Source of the DNA: Clostridia bacterium
Lineage (GTDB): Bacteria; Bacillota; Clostridia; Oscillospirales; Acutalibacteraceae
DNA: 53,217 nucleotides
NCBI GenBank assembly: GCA_900768075.1
Contig: CAAGBN010000013.1
Location: 1-53,217, forward strand
Reading direction: 5' to 3'
Within the stretch, counting starts at the first letter, position 1. The number at the start of each line of letters is the position of its first letter. The notes under the pieces were generated by a model that made no database searches, had not been told where the DNA came from, and worked only from the letters and a program-made list of their open reading frames with translations. The translations under genes and the position numbers were made by a program. Shown in pieces: positions 25,316 through 32,467 of this stretch.

Positions 25316-26184
25316 TTTTCTTCACTCTTTTCTATGTTTGATGTCATTATTTTTTCTATTAATTCAATTGTGGGGAAATCACAGAATATCCAGCCTGTTT
25401 TCTTTTTAAGAGGGTATTCCATAAACTTCTTATTTATATATTCCGCAGTACCCACAAGAGTACCGTCAGTTTTTACACTTGTTGAAATGTAATGAAGGGC
25501 AAGGTTATTTTTATCTGTTACAGCCGAATTCATATAGTTTTCGCTGCAAGTCCACTTCGGCTCTGTAGCAAGACAATATCTGTCCTGGATTATAGCTTTG
25601 GTATCAGGGCTCATCTTAAGCTTTTTAGCTGTCATTCTCTTTCTCGCCTGATCCCACCAGAATGAGAAGTTCATACCGCCCTCGGCAGTTTTATAGAAGC
25701 TCTTCCACACTCTGCATCTTCTCATAAGCACCAGCTTACCCCTACATTCACCAAGGGTCGGCACTTCATTTTTAAGATACCAGCTTTTCTCGTCGCCTCT
25801 TATATACTTATCATAAAAGGGAGGGAAGAACCAACGGTTGATGATACCTCTGTCCTGCTTTATGCTTATAATTATAGTTTCATCGGGGTTATTTTCAAGG
25901 AAATCCTTGCAGCAACCGAGGACTTCACCGAAGGTCAATCTCTTTGTTTTCTCCTTGTCGCTGTAGCAATCAGCAAGAGCGTGAACAAGATAGAATTCAT
26001 CACCCTTTTTAGTAAGGCGTATATCAAGCAGTCTTATGCCCATTAAAAGCTGTTCTTCTATGGTTTTATCCTGGCAACGAGCTGCATTTTCCATTGCTAC
26101 ATAGGCGGTAGCACTATCGTGAGTACCTGCTATATTAAGCTCTGACAGATAAACTGCATCACTTATTTTCGATAGAATATTCAT
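25312..26184 (-). CDS. PI-PLC-X-domain phosphodiesterase, apparently cytosolic
   Basis: A 290-residue protein starting MNILSKIS, with GGGGA upstream; other ATGs at 26190 and 26229 fit less well. It resembles bacterial phosphatidylinositol-specific phospholipase C. Catalytic residues can be placed at His22/Asp23 (IAGTHDSA), Asp54/Arg56 (LLDIRL) and His68 (LVHALAD). No signal peptide or membrane segment is visible, unlike secreted bacterial PI-PLCs, so it probably cleaves an imported soluble phosphodiester. First gene of the eight-gene operon. Confidence 0.8.
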   Translation of the reverse strand: MNILSKISDAVYLSELNIAGTHDSATAYVAMENAARCQDKTIEEQLLMGIRLLDIRLTKKGDEFYLVHALADCYSDKEKTKRLTFGEVLGCCKDFLENNPDETIIISIKQDRGIINRWFFPPFYDKYIRGDEKSWYLKNEVPTLGECRGKLVLMRRCRVWKSFYKTAEGGMNFSFWWDQARKRMTAKKLKMSPDTKAIIQDRYCLATEPKWTCSENYMNSAVTDKNNLALHYISTSVKTDGTLVGTAEYINKKFMEYPLKKKTGWIFCDFPTIELIEKIMTSNIEKSEEK

Positions 26185-26237
26185 TATCATTCCCCTTTCG
26201 GGAGTAGTTTGAAGGACATATTTACCCATTTAAAACA

Positions 26238-26266
26238 ATGATATATTATTGAAAAGTAAATTGCAA
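26238..26266 (-). promoter_or_regulatory. promoter of the eight-gene phosphodiester operon
   Basis: On the complement, TTGCAA (26266-26261) and TATCAT (26243-26238) are 17 bases apart, about 50 bases before the PI-PLC-like start. The whole 26185-26563 gap holds only this promoter, a hairpin at 26289-26314, cloverleaf copy 1, a terminator and REP copy A. Confidence 0.5.
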
Positions 26267-26329
26267 GGGAGATAGCTGTTTTTCTACCTTTTGCATAAGA
26301 GATTTTATGCAAAAATATAGCGGGATGAA

Positions 26330-26440
26330 GAGGTAGGTTGCGGCTCCATTGCCGAAGCTAATGCTTCGGCTCTTGAATGACCTGCGGTCGTTCAAGAAAA
26401 TCGCCCTTGGCGATTTATGGAGCCGCCTCTCCCCTCCTGC
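26330..26440. repeat. cloverleaf-like repeat, copy 1
   Basis: GCGGCTCCAT (26340-26349) pairs with ATGGAGCCGC (26417-26426). Between them three hairpins stand almost back to back: GCCGAAGC/GCTTCGGC (26351-26370), TCTTGAA..GACC/GGTC..TTCAAGA (26371-26397) and AAATCGCC/GGCGATTT (26398-26416). No convincing gene; a 73-codon frame over it is an artefact. Confidence 0.7.
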
Positions 26441-26446
26441 AGTGAC

Positions 26447-26483
26447 TAAAAAAACAGCTCCGTTCAATTAAGAACAGAGCTGT
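26447..26483 (-). terminator. terminator of the arabinose kinase operon
   Basis: ACAGCTC and GAGCTGT pair, with seven T on the complement. It lies about 80 bases after the kinase stop, beyond REP copy A. Confidence 0.6.
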
Positions 26484-26504
26484 AATTATATATCTTTTTT
26501 CTTG

Positions 26505-26557
26505 CCCTCGCCGGGTAGGCGTTACTTTTGCTAGTGCTAAAAAGTAACCAAAACGCG
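26505..26557 (-). repeat. stem-loop repeat (REP-like), copy A
   Basis: GTTACTTTT and AAAAGTAAC arms with CTCGCCGGGTAGGC on one side and CAAAACGCGC on the other, immediately after the stop of the FGGY kinase gene. Confidence 0.65.
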
Positions 26558-26563
26558 CAGTTA

Positions 26564-28147
26564 TTATTCTATTGACTCAACTGCTGCTTTTTCACATTCA
26601 AGACCCTTAACATATCTCTTAAGGAATACATTGAAGCCTTCAACATCTTTTGCATCAGGCTCTTCAGTTACAGTTTCAGCATCAGCAAATGCTTTCTTCT
26701 CAAGGAAGTCCTCAAGCTTGAGACCCTCACCCTTGATACTGTAAAGTGCAAGAAGTGCCATACCGTAAGGTCCACCCTCACCTGCAGTTTTCATAACTGA
26801 AACAGGAGCATCAATAGCAGCCGCTGTTATCTTCTGACCAACACCGGGATAGATATAGAAGCCGCCGTGACCGTAAATCTTATCAATAGCAGCCTTTTCA
26901 TTCTTGAGAAGTAAATCAAGACCAACCTTAAGGGCTGCAAGAGCTGAATAAAGCTGTGTTCTCATAAAGTTGCCCAGAGTGAATTTAGCGTCAGGAGTAC
27001 GGACAAAGAGAGGTCTGCCCTCCTGAAGTCCTGTTACAGGCTCACCGGAGAAGTAGTTGTATGATGTAAGGCCACCGCAGTCGCTGTCGCCCTTCATTGC
27101 ATTTTCAAACATAAGGTCGAGAATCTTACCTCTTTTAGCTTCGATACCAAGGGCAGAAGCAAACTCTCCGAAAAGACCTGCCCAGGCATTGATGTCACTT
27201 GTACAGTTGTTGCAGTGTACCATAGCAACAGGCTTACCGCTGGGAGTTGTAACCATATCAATTTCGGGATAAACCTTTGAAAGGCTCTTTTCAAGCACCA
27301 CCATAGCAAAAATTGAAGTACCTGCTGAAATGTTACCTGTTCTTTCTCTTACGCTGTTAGTTGCAGTCATACCTGTACCTGCATCGCCCTCACATGGAGC
27401 AAAGGGTACACCAACTGTAAAGTCACCGTCAGCATCAAGGAATTTAACACCCTTTTCAGTAAGAGCACCTGCATTTTCACCTGCAACGAGAACCTTGGGA
27501 AGAATTTCCTTAAGAGTCTTGCCGAATCCCTTTTCTTTTAAAAGAGCATCGTAGGTTGCCATCATATTTTCATCGTAATCGTTCTTGTCTGAATCGATGG
27601 GGAAGATACCTGAAGCCTCACCTACACCAACTGCATTTACACCTGTGAGCATATAGTGAACATAGCCTGCAAGAGTGGTTACATATGCGATTTCGGGCAC
27701 GTGGTCTTCCTTACCCAGAATAGCCTGATAAATATGTGAGCAAGTCCATCTCTGGGGAATATTGAAGCCGAGCTTTTCGGTTAATTCTTCAGCAGCCTGG
27801 GCTGTAGTAGTGTTTCTCCAGGTTCTGAAGGGAGCAAGGAGCTTGCCGTTCTTATCAAAAGCAAGATAGCCATGCATCATAGCAGAAATACCGATAGCGC
27901 CTGTAGTCTTGAAGTCACAGCCGTACTTTTCTTTTACGTCCTCTTTGAGAGCCTTAAAGCAAGAGTGGATTGCAATCTGTACATCTTCAAGTGAGTAAGT
28001 CCAGTAGCCATTTTCAAGCTTGTTTTCCCAGTCGTGAGAACCACTTGCAAGAGGCTTGCAGCTTTCGTCGACAAGCACAGCCTTGACTCTTGTTGAGCCA
28101 AGCTCGATACCTAAGGCAGTTTTGCCTGAAGTGATAATATCTTTCAT
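26564..28147 (-). CDS. FGGY carbohydrate kinase, probable L-ribulokinase
   Basis: A 527-residue cytosolic kinase of the FGGY family. N-terminal ATP-grasp signature ALGIELGSTRVKAVLVD (residues 12-28), IGISAMMHGYLAF (FGGY substrate side), CEGDAGTGMTATNS, TGNISAGTSIFAMV and YGHGGFYIYPGVGQ near the end. It would phosphorylate L-ribulose from AraA at O5. It is longer and of a different branch from classical AraB, and is often annotated only as FGGY kinase or xylulokinase; xylulose is the main alternative. It follows araA by 9 bases, with AAGGTGA upstream of the ATG. No 4-epimerase gene is in the window. Confidence 0.8.
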   Translation of the reverse strand: MKDIITSGKTALGIELGSTRVKAVLVDESCKPLASGSHDWENKLENGYWTYSLEDVQIAIHSCFKALKEDVKEKYGCDFKTTGAIGISAMMHGYLAFDKNGKLLAPFRTWRNTTTAQAAEELTEKLGFNIPQRWTCSHIYQAILGKEDHVPEIAYVTTLAGYVHYMLTGVNAVGVGEASGIFPIDSDKNDYDENMMATYDALLKEKGFGKTLKEILPKVLVAGENAGALTEKGVKFLDADGDFTVGVPFAPCEGDAGTGMTATNSVRERTGNISAGTSIFAMVVLEKSLSKVYPEIDMVTTPSGKPVAMVHCNNCTSDINAWAGLFGEFASALGIEAKRGKILDLMFENAMKGDSDCGGLTSYNYFSGEPVTGLQEGRPLFVRTPDAKFTLGNFMRTQLYSALAALKVGLDLLLKNEKAAIDKIYGHGGFYIYPGVGQKITAAAIDAPVSVMKTAGEGGPYGMALLALYSIKGEGLKLEDFLEKKAFADAETVTEEPDAKDVEGFNVFLKRYVKGLECEKAAVESIE

Positions 28148-28156
28148 ACTGTCACC

Positions 28157-29653
28157 TTATTTCTTTAATGAGTAGTAAACTTCGTTAAGCTTAAGTTCAC
28201 GCTTGAAGTCAGCGATATTGGTGTTCTTGCCGATAACCACAGACTCAATACCCATAGCGTCAGCCCAGTCAACCATCTGCTTTGATGTAAGGTCATAGCT
28301 GAATGCTGTATGATGAGCGCCACCTGCTGTGAGCCAAGCCTCGCAGCCTGTATAGAAGTCAGGTCTGGGTACCCAGAAGTTTGTTGCAGTGGGAAGTGAA
28401 GGCATTTCCTTTTCGGTCTTGATGCAATCAACCTCGTTGATGATAAGACGGAAACGGTGACCTAAATCGATAAGTGAACAAGCGATACCCTCACCCTCTT
28501 TACTTGTAAATACAAGTCTTGCAGGATCTTCTCTCTCACCCATTGAAAGAGGCTTGCACTTGATGCCGATTTTGCCGTCAGCGATTGAGGGGCAGATTTC
28601 AAGCATATGAGCCTGAAGAATACCCTCCTTACCGGGCACAAGGTTGTATGTATAGTCCTCGAGCATTGAAGTACCCTTGGCATCCTTCATACCCTCGGTC
28701 ATAATCTTCATAAGGCGTACCATAGCAGCAACCTTCCAGTCACCTTCAGCGCCGAAGCCGTAGCCCTTTTCCATAAGTCTCTGAATAGCAAGACCGGGAA
28801 GCTGCTTGAGAGCACCGAGATCACCGAAGTGAGTTACGATAGCCTGATAGTTCTTTTCCTTGAGGAAGCGTTCGAAGCCGATTTCGATACCTGCCTGAAC
28901 TTCAACGTGCTTTCTGAATTCAGCAGGGTCTCTGTCCTCGAGGATAATGTTATATTTCTCATAGTATTCGTCTGTGAGAGCGTTGATATCACTCTGTGAA
29001 ACTGCTTCAACAGCTTCTGCAATTTCGTTTACGGGGTAAGCATCGATTTCCCAACCGAACTTAAGCTGAGCTTCAACCTTATCACCCTCTGTAACTGCAA
29101 CATTTCTCATATTGTCAGCTACTCTCATAACACGAAGATGTGAGCTTTCAGCGATACCTACAGCAGTTCTCATCCATGAAGCGGTTCTTTCGATAACAGC
29201 CTTATTTGTCCAGTGACCTACAACTGTTTCTCTTTCGATACCCATACGAGCAAGAATGTGAGCATACTCTCTGTCACCGTGAGCTGACTGATTTTCATTC
29301 ATAAAGTCCATATCGATGGTATCATAGGGAATCTCTTCATTGAACTGTGTATGTAAGTGAAGAAGAGGCTTCTTATATTCCTGATGACCTAAAATCCAGG
29401 ATTTAGCAGGTGAGAAGGTGTGCATCCATGTGATAACGCCTGCACAATCCTCATCGATATTAGCCTCGTTAAAGGTCTTTCTGATAAGCTCGTTTGTAAT
29501 AAGAGTAGGCTTCCAGATAACCTCAAAGGGAAGAATGCCACTCTTGTTGAGCTCTGCAACAATAATTTTTGAATGTTCTGCAACATTTCTTAAGCACTCA
29601 TCACCGTAAAGATCCTGTGAGCCTGTGCAAAACCAGAATTTATATGCTTTCAT
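28157..29653 (-). CDS. araA: L-arabinose isomerase
   Basis: A 498-residue enzyme converting L-arabinose to L-ribulose. Motifs across the length match AraA: FWFCTGSQDLYG, ITWMHTFSPAKSWI, LHTQFNEEIPYDTIDMDFM, GYGFGAEGDWK, TYNLVPGKEGILQAHMLE and TAGGAHHTAFS. Mn2+ ligands (two Glu, two His) fall in these segments. I use the second ATG at 29653, with AGGAGG 8 bases upstream; an ATG two codons earlier is too close. First gene of a two-gene operon with the kinase. Promoter seen at 29688-29716. Confidence 0.95.
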   Translation of the reverse strand: MKAYKFWFCTGSQDLYGDECLRNVAEHSKIIVAELNKSGILPFEVIWKPTLITNELIRKTFNEANIDEDCAGVITWMHTFSPAKSWILGHQEYKKPLLHLHTQFNEEIPYDTIDMDFMNENQSAHGDREYAHILARMGIERETVVGHWTNKAVIERTASWMRTAVGIAESSHLRVMRVADNMRNVAVTEGDKVEAQLKFGWEIDAYPVNEIAEAVEAVSQSDINALTDEYYEKYNIILEDRDPAEFRKHVEVQAGIEIGFERFLKEKNYQAIVTHFGDLGALKQLPGLAIQRLMEKGYGFGAEGDWKVAAMVRLMKIMTEGMKDAKGTSMLEDYTYNLVPGKEGILQAHMLEICPSIADGKIGIKCKPLSMGEREDPARLVFTSKEGEGIACSLIDLGHRFRLIINEVDCIKTEKEMPSLPTATNFWVPRPDFYTGCEAWLTAGGAHHTAFSYDLTSKQMVDWADAMGIESVVIGKNTNIADFKRELKLNEVYYSLKK

Positions 29654-29687
29654 AATCATATCCTCCTTGGGAATTTTTATCCTTTTA

Positions 29688-29716
29688 ATGATAACATTTT
29701 ATAAAAAGAATGTCAA
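29688..29716 (-). promoter_or_regulatory. promoter of araA
   Basis: On the complement, TTGACA (29716-29711) and TATCAT (29693-29688) are separated by 17 bases. Confidence 0.6.
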
Positions 29717-29741
29717 CGAAAAAAATAATATCATACCTGAA

Positions 29742-29770
29742 TTGCCTTGCTAAATGGAAAACAATATGAT
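29742..29770 (+). promoter_or_regulatory. promoter of the secreted GH-A hydrolase
   Basis: TTGCCT at 29742-29747 and TATGAT at 29765-29770 are 17 bases apart. It is divergent from the araA promoter, so one regulator could control both. Confidence 0.45.
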
Positions 29771-29875
29771 AGTATAACATTATAACCAGGAACTTGGATT
29801 TAAGGAAAAGTGAAAAGTCTCATCAACAACTCCACACTCCTGACTCCTCATTCCTAACTAAAAAGGAGATTCACT

Positions 29876-32320
29876 ATGACTAAAATAATCAGCTTCTTCA
29901 TCACTCTCATATTGCTCTTTGAGTCAGTTCCCCTTTTCTCAAATCAGGTGCTGACAGTTGATGCTTCGGAAATTCTCGGTGAAAGCACTACAAAAGCAAC
30001 AGGCTTTCTCTACGGTCTTGCAGAAAGCGAGGTACCCTCATCAGCTATCACAAATTCACTCAAGATAGCCTCCGTTTCACAGAAGGTACCTGACGGTCTT
30101 CAGCATCCCACAGGTGACATCGACCATATCAAAACTCAGCTTGACTCTTGTGATTATATCGTCGCTTACCTTCAGGACAGCTTTGATACCTGGTACTACT
30201 GCCATAAGGAAATTCTCGAAATGAGAGAAGCAGGCACATACAATTGGAAGGACTTCCTTTATAACAGATACCTTTCCATAGTCGAAGAAAAGGTCAAGCA
30301 TCTTGAAGCACAGGACTACAGCGACAGAGTTGTTTACTGCATCTTCAACGAATGTGACAACGCTATATGGTTCGGCAACTACGTTGACGGTGCCTGCCTT
30401 TATGACGATATCGGCAAGGCTAACTTCTACGAGGCCTGGGAAATTACATACAACTTTATCAAGGATATGGCACCTGATGCAAAAATCGGCGGTCCCGGCT
30501 TCTATGACTACGAAACAACTAAAATCGAAGGCTTCCTTGAATACACCTCAAAAAACAACTGTGTGCCTGAAATTATGATCTGGCACGAGCTTGCCTGGTG
30601 GTCAGTACCCGACTGGCATATGCATTATGAGGATTATCGCAGACTCGAAAATAAATACGGCATAGATGAGCTTAACATCATCGTAACAGAATACGGTGAA
30701 ATGGAAGAATGCGGCAACCCTTCGGATATGCTTCATTATATCATCGCAATGGAAAAGACAGGCATATGGGGCAATATGGCATTCTGGAGACTTTCCAACA
30801 ACCTTAACGATACTGCAGCCGATGATAATTCACCTAACTCAAACTGGTGGCTTTACAGAAAATATGCCGAAATGAAGGGTCAGCAAAGACTTCTCGTTGA
30901 AAGCAAATCAATGAATGAATACGACCCGCAAAACAGACTTGACGGTCTTGCAACTCTGACAAATGACGGCAATACTATCAATATGATAATAACAGGCAAG
31001 GATAAAAAATCCTATATCAGTCTTAAAAATCTTGACACTACCGATATAAAGGGTGATGTTGATATCAGGGTTGAGGCTGTTTATTACGAGGGTCTTTCAG
31101 GCATCGTATCAGAGCCTTTACTTTTAAATCAGTACACAGCCAAGGCAAAGAACAAGCTCAATATAGCTTTACCCGGTACTGATGACGATGCAGTTTACTT
31201 TGTAACAGTATCAGAGCATCAGGGAGAAATTGAAACTATCCGTAACACCAATATCCCCAAGAGATATGAATTCGAGGAGGCAAAGCTCAAGGGCAATGCT
31301 TACACCTATGACAGCGCTTATGCAACCACAGGTGAGCAGTGGGGAATGACAGGCGGATATGAAAACGAAGGCGACGGTGTAAAGCTTACCTTTACAGTCG
31401 GCAAAACGGATAACTACGACCTTAAAATCATCTTCGGCAAGGCCAACGATGACTGGGGCAATCCCCAGGGCAGAGACTATGCAAAGGTTAAAATGATTAT
31501 CGATGGCAAGGAAGAAATCATCAGCCTTGAAAACACCATAAAAAGCGAATACACCACAAGCAGAACCTTCACCAAAAAGCTCTCAATGGGCATACATACC
31601 ATAGAATTCTATCACCTTGAGGGTACCTATGTTCTTGACAGTATGTTAGTTTCACGTCACGATGAAAAGAATGAAATTCAGGTGCTTTGCGACGGTGACA
31701 ACAGATACTATGCTGTTGCCCCCTATGACGGCTGTTATAAAATCATCACAGATTATGAGGGTGAAATATCAGTAGACGGGGCACTTGGCAAGGTACAGGG
31801 TGGTGACATCATCTACTTAAGACGAGGCATCAATGAAATCATCTTCGGTGGTGAATTCAGCCTTGTTAAAACCGACGAAAAAACCTTCAGCGAAACTGTT
31901 AAGGCCGAGGATATCACTCTTTACGGCAAGGCCGAGCTTCTTACCGACAAATACGATGTGACTTATATTGACAACATCTCAAGCCTTGGAGGTAAAGGTA
32001 CTTTCACAGTAACAGCACCGAAAGACGGTGACTACAGAGTGACAATTCTCTATGCCAACAACTCCGAGGGCGGTGTGCATGACTATAATGTTGACCTTAT
32101 TGAGAGATATCTCACCGTTACAGTTGATGGTGAAAGTAAAGATATTTTCACACGAAACACCTTCAGCAAATACACCTATAAGACTATGACCTTTAACCTT
32201 AAGCTTAAAGAGGGTGCAAATGAAATCACTCTGTCCAACAGCGGCAATATCGTTTTCCATAATATGGAAGTATTTGCTCCGCAGATAGCAGAAATCAGAG
32301 TCAATGCACTGCAGGGTTAA
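29876..32320 (+). CDS. secreted clan GH-A glycoside hydrolase with two CBM-like modules
   Basis: An 814-residue protein with AAAAGGAG upstream. Residues 1-28 are a signal peptide. Residues 30-400 look like a (beta/alpha)8 catalytic domain: FNECDN holds the probable acid/base Glu and IIVTEYGEME the nucleophile Glu, with WHELAWWS between. This is closest to GH39/GH5-type layouts, but I cannot assign the family. About 455-605 is a CBM35/CBM6-like sandwich (YEFEEAKL, YDLKIIFGKA), and about 680-800 a second (TFTVTAPKDGDYRVTIL). Beside GH51 and araA, arabinose- or xylose-containing plant polymers are the likely substrate. Confidence 0.75.
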   Translation: MTKIISFFITLILLFESVPLFSNQVLTVDASEILGESTTKATGFLYGLAESEVPSSAITNSLKIASVSQKVPDGLQHPTGDIDHIKTQLDSCDYIVAYLQDSFDTWYYCHKEILEMREAGTYNWKDFLYNRYLSIVEEKVKHLEAQDYSDRVVYCIFNECDNAIWFGNYVDGACLYDDIGKANFYEAWEITYNFIKDMAPDAKIGGPGFYDYETTKIEGFLEYTSKNNCVPEIMIWHELAWWSVPDWHMHYEDYRRLENKYGIDELNIIVTEYGEMEECGNPSDMLHYIIAMEKTGIWGNMAFWRLSNNLNDTAADDNSPNSNWWLYRKYAEMKGQQRLLVESKSMNEYDPQNRLDGLATLTNDGNTINMIITGKDKKSYISLKNLDTTDIKGDVDIRVEAVYYEGLSGIVSEPLLLNQYTAKAKNKLNIALPGTDDDAVYFVTVSEHQGEIETIRNTNIPKRYEFEEAKLKGNAYTYDSAYATTGEQWGMTGGYENEGDGVKLTFTVGKTDNYDLKIIFGKANDDWGNPQGRDYAKVKMIIDGKEEIISLENTIKSEYTTSRTFTKKLSMGIHTIEFYHLEGTYVLDSMLVSRHDEKNEIQVLCDGDNRYYAVAPYDGCYKIITDYEGEISVDGALGKVQGGDIIYLRRGINEIIFGGEFSLVKTDEKTFSETVKAEDITLYGKAELLTDKYDVTYIDNISSLGGKGTFTVTAPKDGDYRVTILYANNSEGGVHDYNVDLIERYLTVTVDGESKDIFTRNTFSKYTYKTMTFNLKLKEGANEITLSNSGNIVFHNMEVFAPQIAEIRVNALQG

Positions 32321-32333
32321 TTGAAAATTACAG

Positions 32334-32358
32334 GGACGTCCGTGGGGCGTCCTTTTTT
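32334..32358 (+). terminator. intrinsic terminator
   Basis: GGACG and CGTCC (extended by GGGACGTC/GGGCGTCC pairing) with six T follow the GH-A gene stop. Confidence 0.6.
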
Positions 32359-32467
32359 GTGAAGATAATAGCATTAAAGTTGTTTCGCTCCTTCATACTG
32401 CCCTTGACTTTTACAGTGTGTTTCTATATTATATAATTATCAAAATTTACTTTTCAGGAGGAAGAGT

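Noticed and set aside
26246..26467. 73-codon leftward frame
   Set aside because: It is read through the cloverleaf repeat; composition follows the hairpins and there is no ribosome binding site.
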